From assembly GCF_004000905.1 (NCBI RefSeq), contig NZ_BIMD01000001.1:124001-188000 (forward strand): 64,000 nucleotides of DNA, given 5' to 3'. The position numbers and the translations under genes are program-made. The notes under the pieces were generated by a model. It was given only the letters and a program-made list of their open reading frames with translations. It made no database searches and had not been told where the DNA came from. The stretch is from Paenibacillus humicus NBRC 102415. GTDB taxonomy: Bacteria > Bacillota > Bacilli > Paenibacillales > Paenibacillaceae. Within the stretch, counting starts at the first letter, position 1, and each line of letters begins with the position of its first letter. Below are positions 51,090 through 58,981 of the stretch, piece by piece.

Positions 51090-52709
51090 TCAAGAGAAGG
51101 AATACCCGGCATAACGAATCGCATTGCGGTGGGCAGCCCATACATCCGGGCTTTCACCGCCCATATACCAGTAGGCGAATCCGGCAGCGCCGCTCTGAAG
51201 GGCCAGACTCATTTTGGCCGACAGAGACCGGCTGTCTTCAAGCCAGATCTGATGGCGCACGGTGCCGATGTAGTAGCTCGCAGTGTAGGTCGATAAGCTG
51301 GAGCTCCAAGCCGGACGCAAGCCGAGCGATGCCGCGATGCCGTTCTGCTCGGGAAGGCTGAGATCGGCCGATGTCACGATGCCGCTGGCGGCTGTGCTCC
51401 AATCCCTCGTATAAAAGGGCAGGCCGAGAATCGTCTTGGCGGCCGGCACGACCGCCTGCAGCTTGCCGAGGCCTCTGGCTACCCAGGGCAGGGAGGCGAC
51501 GGCTCCGGCATTCTGGCCTCCGCTCCAGTGCTCGTCATACCCCATCAGCACGATGTAATCCGCGGCCGAGCCCAAGGCGGCATAATCAAACGCTTCGGTC
51601 CAGTCGCTGCCGGTATCCGGCGATACGCTTACGGACAGTACGGCGCCGAATGCATGGAGAGACTTGGCCAGCTCGGAGACGAACTGCGTCATGTTCTGCC
51701 GATCCTCGGGAGCGACATTCTCAAAGTCCAGGTTGATGCCGTCCGCTCCGCTCGCTGAGATGCTGGCGGCGAGCTGCTTGACGGCGGCCGAGCGGCTCGC
51801 AGACTGGCTCAGCAGGGCGTGCGTATCCGCTTGCCTGGACCGGTTGCCGACCATGACCCATACTTTCTTCCCTTTGGAATGGGCCCACTGCACCAGCTTG
51901 GCGTCGGATGAATCGGACGATAAGCCCTTCGGACCGACGAACAGCCATCGGGGCGACAGCGTGTTGATCCCGCTGGACGACGCCTGCTGCTTGAATTGTT
52001 CCGTCGTGGAGTTGTACTGCCAGCCCATCTGGACGGGTGCTTCGGGCTCGGTTTCGAACTGCTGCGACCATTCAGCACGGTTCCGGATGCGGTCCAGCAG
52101 CACAGCGGCTTCCGCCCTGCTGATCGCCGCCTTGGGGCGGAAGTAGCCCTGATCTCCGGCCATCAGCGACAGCCGGTTCATCTCGAGTACGGATGCTTCC
52201 GCCCAAGGGGAGATCCGCTCCTGATCCCGGTAGACGGTCTCGCCGCCGACTGGAGCGCCCCGCTTCAAGGCGCGCAGCAGCATGACGGCGGCTTCCTCGC
52301 GGGTGACGCTTGCCGCAGGCTCGAACCGGTCCGCGGAACGGCCGCCGATCCAGCCGATATTGACGGCTGCCTGGATCATGGGATAGAAGGCAGAGGAACG
52401 GGCGACGTCGCGAAATGCCGGTATGGCGGCCTGTACCGGCTCGAGACCAAGCGTTCTCGCGATCAGGGTCGCAAGCTCGGCTCTCGTAACGCTTCGAGCT
52501 GGAGAATAGCGGTCGGCTGAAGTGCCGGACACGATTCCGAGCTTGGCGAAGCGCAGGATGGCGCTCTCCGCATAGCTGCCGGAGACGTCCTTGAACGCTG
52601 GAGCGGCGGCGGCGGCTTGGGCGGAAGGGAAGAGCGGCGCCGTTAAGGCCGCTCCCAGCAGGAGGAACGCGCCTTTTCGGGCTAGTCTTCGAATATGTAG
52701 GCTCATCAT
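51090..52709 (-). CDS. SLH-domain GH18 glycoside hydrolase (YaaH/SleL-like)
   Basis: The 539-residue precursor has a signal peptide, three SLH domains (about residues 38-80, 95-140 and 158-205; SVTRAELATLIARTLG and SVTREEAAVMLLRALK) that bind pyruvylated wall polymer, and a C-terminal GH18 barrel with the catalytic motif DGINLDFENVAPEDRQNMTQ (near residue 325, Glu as acid) and YDEHWSGG. It is likely a surface-attached glucosaminidase or spore-cortex-related enzyme. Substrate is inferred from family only. Confidence 0.92.
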   Translation of the reverse strand: MMSLHIRRLARKGAFLLLGAALTAPLFPSAQAAAAAPAFKDVSGSYAESAILRFAKLGIVSGTSADRYSPARSVTRAELATLIARTLGLEPVQAAIPAFRDVARSSAFYPMIQAAVNIGWIGGRSADRFEPAASVTREEAAVMLLRALKRGAPVGGETVYRDQERISPWAEASVLEMNRLSLMAGDQGYFRPKAAISRAEAAVLLDRIRNRAEWSQQFETEPEAPVQMGWQYNSTTEQFKQQASSSGINTLSPRWLFVGPKGLSSDSSDAKLVQWAHSKGKKVWVMVGNRSRQADTHALLSQSASRSAAVKQLAASISASGADGINLDFENVAPEDRQNMTQFVSELAKSLHAFGAVLSVSVSPDTGSDWTEAFDYAALGSAADYIVLMGYDEHWSGGQNAGAVASLPWVARGLGKLQAVVPAAKTILGLPFYTRDWSTAASGIVTSADLSLPEQNGIAASLGLRPAWSSSLSTYTASYYIGTVRHQIWLEDSRSLSAKMSLALQSGAAGFAYWYMGGESPDVWAAHRNAIRYAGYSFS

Positions 52710-52861
52710 CGGTCTTCAACTCTCTTTCGGACGGTCTATCATCCATCGTAAACAAAAAGAGAGAGCAGCCCCATGCTTAAATATTGGTAAGGCTGCATGG
52801 ACGGATTTGCCGTAAACAGGTTGACAGAGTATGATAGAAGCACGATTGGAGTGAAGGAAGC

Positions 52862-53056
52862 ATGAGCAAATCCAAAGGCGGAGGCACCGGCCGGGGTACG
52901 GGCAAGAAGGGCTGGAACCGCTGGCAAGCCGGCGCCAAGCGCGCCGCAAGCAAACCGAAGCCATATGTGAGCAAAGGGCTGCAGAAAAAAGCGGAAGAGG
53001 CCAAGACGGCGCGGCTTGCCGCCAAAGCCGAAGCAAACAACCCGGGCAGCAGCTAA
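52862..53056 (+). CDS. Small basic protein, DUF3934-like
   Basis: The 64-residue product begins MSKSKGGGTGRGTGKKGWNR, very Lys/Gly/Arg-rich, followed by WQAGAKRAASKPKPYVSKGL and an Ala/Lys-rich tail. The opening resembles DUF3934 proteins of Bacillus and Paenibacillus. Function unknown; the composition suggests nucleic-acid binding. GGAGTGAAGG is before the ATG. Confidence 0.72.
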   Translation: MSKSKGGGTGRGTGKKGWNRWQAGAKRAASKPKPYVSKGLQKKAEEAKTARLAAKAEANNPGSS

Positions 53057-53147
53057 GCACAGCCTCAGCACATTTCGGAAGCATTTCGAAAAAAGCTGGG
53101 GTTTTTCTTTTGCCCTCCTCCAGCCGATCCGGAAAGGAATGATCCCA

Positions 53148-53648
53148 ATGGAATCCAGCGTAAGCTGTCCTTGGTGCGGAAACGACATGCGGCTTGAACA
53201 GCGCGTACGCCCCTCTTGCCTGCATGAGGTGCTGCCTTGGCATTTGGAAGGCATCGATGAAGACGGAGCACCGGAGCGGAATACCCTTTTGGCGGATGCA
53301 GACCAGTTGTCTGCAGAAGAGTCGGGAGACACGGCGAATGACAGCGGGGCGGCCCATGCAGGCACGCTGTCCGTGGAAGAGATCGCAAGCATGACGCTGG
53401 AAGAGCTGCTGGCTGCGAGCTTCATATGCGGCCGCTGCGGCAGCCGCGAATGCTCGGTCAATGAAGCGGCGATGAACGGGACAGGTCTGAGCCGGCTGTT
53501 CGATCTCGATTACATCCACCTGATGTACACTAGCTGTGAGGAGTGCGGGAAAGTCGAGTGGTACGACTCCGAGGTGCTGCGAAGAAAAACGCCGGAGGAG
53601 ATGTCGAGATTGCTCGCCAAGCTTTTTCCGACAAGAACAAAGGAGTGA
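53148..53648 (+). CDS. Zinc-ribbon protein, 166 residues
   Basis: The protein has an N-terminal CPWCGND, an acidic central linker, and two further Cys pairs (CGRCGSREC and CEECG), so it can bind zinc in one or two ribbons. No catalytic domain is recognised. GGAAAGGA is 9 nt before ATG 53148. It ends 5 bp before the P1 peptidase gene, so the two are probably cotranscribed. Function unknown. Confidence 0.7.
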   Translation: MESSVSCPWCGNDMRLEQRVRPSCLHEVLPWHLEGIDEDGAPERNTLLADADQLSAEESGDTANDSGAAHAGTLSVEEIASMTLEELLAASFICGRCGSRECSVNEAAMNGTGLSRLFDLDYIHLMYTSCEECGKVEWYDSEVLRRKTPEEMSRLLAKLFPTRTKE

Positions 53649-53653
53649 CGGGA

Positions 53654-54757
53654 ATGAACCGGCGGAGGTTTCATGAATATGGATTGAAGGTCGGCAGGAT
53701 GAAAACGGGACCTCTCAACAGCATCGCGGATGTCCCGGGAGTGAGCGCGGGCCATGTCACGCTGCTGTCCGAAGGAGATGATCAGCCGGTCGTACGGACG
53801 GGAGTCACCGCTATTCTGCCGCATCAAGGAAATCTGTTCCGGGAGAAGGCCGCTGCGGCATCCTATGTCATCAACGGCTTCGGCAAAACGGCCGGGCTTA
53901 TCCAGGTCGACGAGCTCGGCACGCTGGAGGGACCGGTCATGCTGACCAATACGTTCGGCGTGTCCGCTGCGGCTGAAGGCGCGCTGCGCTACATGATGGA
54001 GCAGGATGACGGAATCGGCGGAGAGGCCGGCTCCATCAACATCGTAACGGGCGAATGCAACGACAGTTATTTGAACGACATGCGCGGCCTGCATGTCCGG
54101 CCGGAACATGCGGTTGAAGCGATTCGTCTGGCCAAGGAAGCCTGGGAGCAGAGGAGAGCGGTCGGAGAAGGCGCCGTCGGAGCCGGCACCGGCATGGTGT
54201 GCTTTGGCTGGAAGGGAGGAATCGGGACCTCTTCGCGAGCCGTCGCTGCGGCGGGCCGCGAATACCATATCGGCGTTCTCGTCTTGACCAACTTCGGCAG
54301 CGGCGTCGACCTCTCCATTCTGGGCGAGCCAATCGGACAGCTTCTGGCCAGGAACGAGGCTGACGACCGCAAGGAGGACGGCTCGGTCATCATCGTGGTT
54401 GCGACCGATCTGCCGCTCGATTCGCGGCAACTGAAGCGGGTGGCGAAGCGCGCTGCCTTCGGGCTGGGACGGACCGGCTCGATCGCCCACCACGGCAGCG
54501 GCGATATCGTCATCGCCTTCAGCAACGGCATGCTGACGCCCCATGATCCGGAGCAGGATTTGCTTGCCGTGCAGGTCGTCCGCGAAGACGGACCGCTCAT
54601 CTCCGAATGCTTCCGTGCCGCAGCGGATGCGACGGAGGAAGCGGTCTACAGCTCCTTGTTCGCAGGGACAGATATGAGCGGAAGATCGGGAAGAGAGGTC
54701 CATGCGTTTCCCGTCGATAGGGTTATCGGCCGGTTTGAAGCCCGCAGCGCCTTCTGA
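53654..54757 (+). CDS. P1-family peptidase (DmpA/BapA-type, self-cleaving)
   Basis: The 367-residue enzyme belongs to the DmpA N-terminal-nucleophile family: DVPGVSAGHVTL near the start, VGAGTGMVCFGWKGGIGTSS, and the cleavage region RKEDGSVIIVVATDLPL, where hydrolysis between Gly and Ser creates the nucleophilic N-terminal Ser of the beta chain. Family members are L-aminopeptidase/D-esterases or beta-aminopeptidases. AGGAGTGACGG precedes the ATG. Confidence 0.92.
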   Translation: MNRRRFHEYGLKVGRMKTGPLNSIADVPGVSAGHVTLLSEGDDQPVVRTGVTAILPHQGNLFREKAAAASYVINGFGKTAGLIQVDELGTLEGPVMLTNTFGVSAAAEGALRYMMEQDDGIGGEAGSINIVTGECNDSYLNDMRGLHVRPEHAVEAIRLAKEAWEQRRAVGEGAVGAGTGMVCFGWKGGIGTSSRAVAAAGREYHIGVLVLTNFGSGVDLSILGEPIGQLLARNEADDRKEDGSVIIVVATDLPLDSRQLKRVAKRAAFGLGRTGSIAHHGSGDIVIAFSNGMLTPHDPEQDLLAVQVVREDGPLISECFRAAADATEEAVYSSLFAGTDMSGRSGREVHAFPVDRVIGRFEARSAF

Positions 54758-54794
54758 CCGTTCTTGTCCCCGCATAGGCATGAGGCCATACGGG

Positions 54795-54826
54795 AAAGGA
54801 CAGCCTAACGGTGCTGTCCTTTTTGG
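54795..54826 (+). terminator. Intrinsic terminator of the peptidase gene
   Basis: AAAGGACAGC pairs with GCTGTCCTTT around an 8-nt loop and is followed by more T residues. Confidence 0.88.
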
Positions 54827-54925
54827 TGTGGAGATCGAGATGGCGATAGGAGATCGGGTTGATTCACCGCTCTCTTCTGCGATCGCCGGTTCTGCATTCC
54901 TGCCGGCTTTCAAGCCCATTCCCTA

Positions 54926-54945
54926 AAAAGGACATATGTCCTTTT
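54926..54945. promoter_or_regulatory. 20-bp palindrome, candidate Crp/Fnr-type operator
   Basis: AAAAGGACATATGTCCTTTT is a perfect palindrome 65 bp before the first gene of the YdcZ-Crp-YdcZ module. The encoded Crp/Fnr-type regulator is the obvious candidate to bind it. It has no loop or T run, so it is not a terminator. Confidence 0.6.
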
Positions 54946-55009
54946 CAAATGTATCCCGGATATCGTGTAATGGGGGAGAAAGCGACGAGTACACGAGGGG
55001 AAGATACCG

Positions 55010-55435
55010 ATGAAGGGAATTCTGTTCGCCGTAGCAGCGGGCATGTTCATTACGCTGCAGGGAGTAGCCAACTCGAGAATCGGCGCCGCGATCGGCACCT
55101 GGCAGGCGGCTGCGCTGACGCAGCTGACGGGCTTCATCGCGGCGCTGCTGCTGCTCGGCCTCTTCCGCCGATCGGCAGGCACTGGACTTCGCGGGGTCAA
55201 ACCGCTTTACTTGACCGGAGGAGCGATGGGAGCCGTCATCGTCTTCAGCAACGTACAGGCGATCCATGCCGTCGGCATTACGATTGCGGCAGCCGTGCTG
55301 CTCATCGCGCAGCTCAGCTTGACCTTCCTTATCGACGGCAGAGGCTGGTTCGGCGTCGTGAAGCAAACGATGAGCCTGCCCCAGTTTCTCGGCATCGCCA
55401 TGATGATCGCCGGCGTTCTCATTCTGAGGGTATAA
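55010..55435 (+). CDS. YdcZ-type DMT transporter subunit (DUF606), first copy
   Basis: The 141-residue protein has five membrane helices (MKGILFAVAAGMFITLQGVA at the start; QFLGIAMMIAGVLILRV at the end), half a usual DMT transporter. It occurs with a second YdcZ-type gene 760 bp downstream, so the two probably form a heterodimer. Between them lies a Crp-type regulator. AGGGGAAG precedes ATG 55010. Confidence 0.88.
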   Translation: MKGILFAVAAGMFITLQGVANSRIGAAIGTWQAAALTQLTGFIAALLLLGLFRRSAGTGLRGVKPLYLTGGAMGAVIVFSNVQAIHAVGITIAAAVLLIAQLSLTFLIDGRGWFGVVKQTMSLPQFLGIAMMIAGVLILRV

Positions 55436-55479
55436 TGAAAGGACTAAGCATGACGATGGAAGGCGGGAAGGACAACGGA

Positions 55480-56187
55480 ATGAAGCATGAACATCCCGAC
55501 CGGCAGCTGCTGGATGAATACTTGAAGCTTCATGGCCTCGAAGACGTCTTCGGCAAGCCGCTGCTGCCGCATCTCACCTTGCGCCGGTTCGACCAAGGCG
55601 AATTGATCTGCAGCCAGGGAGATGCCGCCGACAGCGTGTATGTGCTGGTGAAGGGCAAGGTGAAGATCTTCACGACCTCCGAAGAGGGGAAGTCGCTTAT
55701 TCTTTCCTTCAAAACGCCGCTGGAAGTAATCGGAGATCTCGAATATGTGCAGAAAGCGGATTTTCTGAATACGGTCGAAGCGGTATCGCCCGTCGCCATG
55801 ATCGGCGTCCATCACCGCTGGCTTGCCCTGCATGGAGACGATCACCCGCCGTTTCTGCGGTTCCTTCTTGATATCCTCACCAAAAAGTTTTATGCCAAGT
55901 CGAATTCCTTGAGCTTCAATCTGATGTACCCGGTGGAGATCAGGCTTGCCAGCTATCTGCTCTCGGTATCGTACGACGAGACCGATCCGTTGTTCCAGGG
56001 GGAGCTTCGGGCTTCCATGCTGAGAGATGCAGCCAATCTGATTGGAACGAGCTACCGGCATGTGAACCGGGTGTTGAAGCAGTTTGCCGCGGATGGATGC
56101 ATCCGGCGCTCCAAAGGCGTGATCTCCATCCTGGATCGAGGGAAGCTCGAGGCGCTCGCCAGCCGCAACTTGTATGAAAGGAGCTGA
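55480..56187 (+). CDS. Crp/Fnr-family transcriptional regulator (YeiL-like)
   Basis: The 235-residue protein has a cyclic-nucleotide-binding-type domain (LRRFDQGELICSQGDAADSV then YVLVKGKVKIF) and a Crp-type helix-turn-helix near the C-terminus (DAANLIGTSYRHVNRVLKQF). ATG 55480 has GGAAGGA about 8 nt upstream. A start at 55435, overlapping the YdcZ stop, is also possible and would add 15 residues. It lies between the two YdcZ-type genes it probably controls. Confidence 0.9.
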   Translation: MKHEHPDRQLLDEYLKLHGLEDVFGKPLLPHLTLRRFDQGELICSQGDAADSVYVLVKGKVKIFTTSEEGKSLILSFKTPLEVIGDLEYVQKADFLNTVEAVSPVAMIGVHHRWLALHGDDHPPFLRFLLDILTKKFYAKSNSLSFNLMYPVEIRLASYLLSVSYDETDPLFQGELRASMLRDAANLIGTSYRHVNRVLKQFAADGCIRRSKGVISILDRGKLEALASRNLYERS

Positions 56188-56193
56188 CTCAAG

Positions 56194-56685
56194 ATGATGA
56201 CGGGAATATCATTGTCGATTCTGGCCGGCTGCCTGCTCAGCCTGCAAAATATATTCAACAGCAAAGTCAGCGAAAAAACCGGCACCTGGGTGACGACGGC
56301 GCTTGTTCTCGGCCTCGGCTTCGCGGCCTCCTTGACGCTGGGCCTGCTGTTTCAGGGAACCAGGATGTTCCGTCTCGGGAATATGGAAGCCTGGTTCGCC
56401 TTCAGCGGACTGCTCGGAGTCGGCGTTGTCGTCTGCATGGTTCAGGGGATCAAGCATCTGGGTCCAACCTATGGCGTTCTCGTCGCTCTCAGCTCCCAGC
56501 TGATTCTGGCGCTCATGCTGGATTCGCTCGGATGGCTCGGACTGGAAAAGGTGGATTTCACGATGAAGCAGCTCATCGGAGTGCTTGTCGTCATCGGAGG
56601 AGCCGCCGTATTCAAGCTGTCGGGCAACAAGCGGAACGCTCGCGGCGCCGTTCACGAACATGCTGAAATGGAGGGCTTAAAGTGA
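56194..56685 (+). CDS. YdcZ-type DMT transporter subunit (DUF606), second copy
   Basis: The 163-residue protein has five helices (SLSILAGCLLSLQNIFNSKV at the start; QLIGVLVVIGGAAVFKL late), homologous in layout to the protein at 55010. It starts 6 bp after the Crp gene and overlaps the HAD gene by GTGA. Substrate of the pair unknown. Confidence 0.87.
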   Translation: MMTGISLSILAGCLLSLQNIFNSKVSEKTGTWVTTALVLGLGFAASLTLGLLFQGTRMFRLGNMEAWFAFSGLLGVGVVVCMVQGIKHLGPTYGVLVALSSQLILALMLDSLGWLGLEKVDFTMKQLIGVLVVIGGAAVFKLSGNKRNARGAVHEHAEMEGLK

Positions 56686-57383
56686 AAGCATACAAAACGC
56701 TGCTTTTCGATGTGGACGACACCTTGCTCGATTTTGGAGCCGCCGAAAGGATGGCTCTGAGCCTCTTGTGCTCCGAGCACGGCCTTGCGCTGGATGAAGA
56801 GCTTCATTTCCGCTACAAGGAGATCAACGGCAGCCTGTGGAGGGCATTCGAAGAAGGAAAGCTCTCCCGGGATGAAGTCGTGAACACGAGGTACTCGCTG
56901 CTGTTCAAGGAATATGGCCGGGAAGTGGACGGCGTCGCCGTGGAAGCGCAGTACCGCAAGCTTTTGGAGCAAGGCCATGACGAGGTCAAGGGCGCCTTGG
57001 CCTTGATCACCGCTCTCGAGCCCCGATACGACCTGTTCATCGTCACGAACGGAGTTTCCGCGACTCAGCACAAGCGGCTCCAGGCATCCGGGCTGTTCCC
57101 GATGTTCCGCAACGTATTCGTCTCCGAGGACACCGGGTTCCAGAAGCCGATGAAGGCCTTTTTCGATTATGTGTTCGAGCGCATTCCCGGCTTCGTTCCT
57201 GACGAGGCGTTGATCATCGGAGATTCGCTCAGCGCCGACATCAAGGGGGGACAGAATGCCGGCTTGGATACTTGCTGGTTCAATCCGGGCGGCAAGCCGG
57301 CCGGCTCCGGCATCGTACCGACGTACGTCATCCGCGAGCTGGATGAGCTTTACCCCCTCCTCGGAGTGGACAAGCCGTTCTGA
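56682..57383 (+). CDS. YjjG/YfnB-type HAD phosphatase
   Basis: The 233-residue enzyme has HAD motif I LLFDVDDTLLDFG (nucleophile and acid Asp), motif II Thr in LFIVTNGVSATQ, Lys in FQKPMKAFFDYV and motif IV GDSLSADIKGGQNAGLDTCW. It matches YjjG/YfnB nucleotidases that remove non-standard pyrimidine nucleotides. Start GTG 56682, with GGAGGG 6 nt upstream, overlaps the preceding stop. Confidence 0.9.
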   Translation: MKAYKTLLFDVDDTLLDFGAAERMALSLLCSEHGLALDEELHFRYKEINGSLWRAFEEGKLSRDEVVNTRYSLLFKEYGREVDGVAVEAQYRKLLEQGHDEVKGALALITALEPRYDLFIVTNGVSATQHKRLQASGLFPMFRNVFVSEDTGFQKPMKAFFDYVFERIPGFVPDEALIIGDSLSADIKGGQNAGLDTCWFNPGGKPAGSGIVPTYVIRELDELYPLLGVDKPF

Positions 57384-57417
57384 AGCTCCGGAGCCTATTT
57401 TTTAACCGAATGCGGCA

Positions 57418-57447
57418 TTGCCCCGGCCGCCTGCTATCGCCTATACT
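57418..57447 (+). promoter_or_regulatory. Promoter of the FusB-type gene and its leader
   Basis: TTGCCC (57418-57423), 18 bp, TATACT (57442-57447). The transcript start near 57454 leaves just enough room for the AAAGGGAGG ribosome-binding site of the leader peptide. Confidence 0.6.
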
Positions 57448-57471
57448 GGTGGTAAAGGGAGGCTGGTAGGG

Positions 57472-57522
57472 ATGGCAAATCACTTTGCCGGGAATAGCTT
57501 CACCCATGCAGAGCCTGTTTAA
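57472..57522 (+). CDS. Leader peptide of the FusB-type gene, 16 residues
   Basis: ATG 57472 follows AAAGGGAGG at about 10 nt and encodes MANHFAGNSFTHAEPV, ending in TAA at 57520. Its last codons contain the 5' arm of two alternative stems. Short leader peptides of this sort precede inducible resistance genes, including fusB of staphylococci, where translation of the leader opens the ribosome-binding site of the main gene. Confidence 0.65.
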   Translation: MANHFAGNSFTHAEPV

Positions 57523-57632
57523 GGGGCGATTCTTTGCATGGGGCTATTGAGGAAGGGATAAAACCAATCGCCCGATCGATCGTTTCCATAAATGGGCTTT
57601 GCACCTTATTTGCTTGAATCCAAAAAATAAGG
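57503..57632 (+). promoter_or_regulatory. Translational attenuator upstream of the FusB-type gene
   Basis: Stem A: CCCATGCA (57503-57510) with TGCATGGG (57535-57542). Stem B: GGGCGATT (57524-57531) with AATCGCCC (57566-57573); A and B cross, so they exclude each other. GGGCTATTG (57541-57549) can also pair with CAATCGCCC (57565-57573). Leader bases TGCAGAGCCT (57507-57516) can pair with GGGCTTTGCA (57594-57603). Stem D: CCTTATTT (57604-57611) with AAATAAGG (57625-57632) buries the ribosome-binding site AAGGGG of the next gene. There is no T run, so control is probably translational. Confidence 0.7.
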
Positions 57633-57644
57633 GGCTGAAAAGCG

Positions 57645-58304
57645 ATGGGCCAACCATTTATTCGAAACCATGAATTCAATCTTATTCAAAAACAAGTCAA
57701 GCTTCTGCAAAATACTTGTACGACCGTCTCCGATCCGAAGGTGGTGGAGTCGGTGCGGATGAGCGTGCATGCCGTGCTGGATGAAGCTTTCCAGGCTGCC
57801 GATTCCGATCAGCGCTTGCTGGTGCTGGGACTGGCGGAACTCAGCTCTCCGCAGCAATTCGCGCAAGGTGTGGAGGCGCTTGAGCCTTACCGCTTGAGTT
57901 TTCCCGCCGTTACGGAAGGACAGCTGAAAAGGCTGTTTCCAAAAGCGAAAAAGCTCAAAGTGCCCGATTTGGACAAGATCGATTTCCGGAAAGTCACGTA
58001 TCTCGGATGGACCGATATCGGCAGCGGCAAGATGTTCCTCGTGCATGAGCTGGACGGCAAGACGGCCGGAATCGAAGGCAGGTTCTCGCCGGCAGGCACG
58101 AAAAAGAATACGTGCTTCCTATGCCGGGGCCACGGCGAGGTCGCACTGTTCACGGCGGTGACCAAGCATCGGCCGCAGCACGCCTCTCCCGATTATTACA
58201 AGGCCATCGGCAATTATATGTGCCTGAGCAGCGACAGCTGCAATGCCCGGCTGACGGATCCGGCAGTGCTGGACCAATTTTTCCGGGATGTGCTGACCAA
58301 ATAA
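57645..58304 (+). CDS. FusB/FusC-family EF-G-binding protein
   Basis: The 219-residue protein has the FBP N-terminal helical domain (FIRNHEFNLIQKQVKLLQNT) and the C-terminal treble-clef zinc domain with CFLCRGHGEVALFT and YMCLSSDSCNARL. Proteins of this family bind EF-G and release it from fusidic-acid-stalled ribosomes, and chromosomal copies occur in Firmicutes. The ATG is preceded by TAAGGGG, which lies inside a hairpin, and by a 16-codon leader peptide. Whether it protects against fusidic acid here is an inference. Confidence 0.92.
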   Translation: MGQPFIRNHEFNLIQKQVKLLQNTCTTVSDPKVVESVRMSVHAVLDEAFQAADSDQRLLVLGLAELSSPQQFAQGVEALEPYRLSFPAVTEGQLKRLFPKAKKLKVPDLDKIDFRKVTYLGWTDIGSGKMFLVHELDGKTAGIEGRFSPAGTKKNTCFLCRGHGEVALFTAVTKHRPQHASPDYYKAIGNYMCLSSDSCNARLTDPAVLDQFFRDVLTK

Positions 58305-58381
58305 TTCGCTGCACCCGTAGGGCATGTCCTTGCGGGTTTTCTACTTGCAGCCGATCATCATGGGATAAAGGAAGTGGACTC

Positions 58382-58867
58382 ATGTTCATCCGCGAGCTTG
58401 AAGAACGCGACGATGCCGCCATAGCGTCGATCATCCGCCAATGCCTGATCGAATTCGGAGGGAACCGGGAAGGACTAGCCTGGGCGGACAAGAGCTTGGA
58501 CAATCTGAGCGGTTATTACGATGCCCCGGGGCGCAAGTATTGGGTCATTGAAAACGAAGGGACTATCGAAGGCGGATGCGGCATCGCTCCATTCGCGGAT
58601 TCCAACGAGGTGTGCGAGCTGCAAAAGATGTATCTACTGCCCGGCGCAAGAGGCTCCGGCATGGCGGCGAAGCTCATGGAGGCCGCGCTGGACTTCGCAA
58701 GCGTCCATTATGAACGCTGTTATCTCGAGACGCTGACCTCGATGAAGGCGGCCGCACGCTTTTACGAAAAGCATGGCTTCACCGGGCTGGAAGCGCCTCT
58801 AGAAGGCTCGGAGCACTATGCCTGCGATGCCTGGTACATCAAGGAATTGCAGCCGTTGAAGTCGTAA
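58382..58867 (+). CDS. GNAT-family acetyltransferase
   Basis: The 161-residue enzyme has the GNAT core: CELQKMYLLPGARGSGMAAK (acetyl-CoA loop), LMEAALDFA and FYEKHGFTGLEAPL. It is short and complete, resembling PanM- or YjdJ-like putative N-acetyltransferases. AAGGAAGTGG lies 6-10 nt before ATG 58382. Substrate unknown. A terminator hairpin with T and A flanks follows. Confidence 0.88.
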   Translation: MFIRELEERDDAAIASIIRQCLIEFGGNREGLAWADKSLDNLSGYYDAPGRKYWVIENEGTIEGGCGIAPFADSNEVCELQKMYLLPGARGSGMAAKLMEAALDFASVHYERCYLETLTSMKAAARFYEKHGFTGLEAPLEGSEHYACDAWYIKELQPLKS

Positions 58868-58913
58868 TGCCCGTCCTTCCAAAAACAACAACTAGCAAAG
58901 CAAGCTGAAGCCG

Positions 58914-58962
58914 AAAAAGGGGCTTTCCCATCCGTCATGAACATGACTGGGAAAGCCCCTTT
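58914..58962. terminator. Bidirectional terminator between GNAT and MFS genes
   Basis: AAAAAGGGGCTTTCCCA (58914-58930) pairs with TGGGAAAGCCCCTTT (58948-58962), with an inner GTCATG/CATGAC stem. A and T runs on both sides suit convergent transcripts. Confidence 0.88.
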
Positions 58963-58981
58963 GCTTATTTATAGACTCGGG

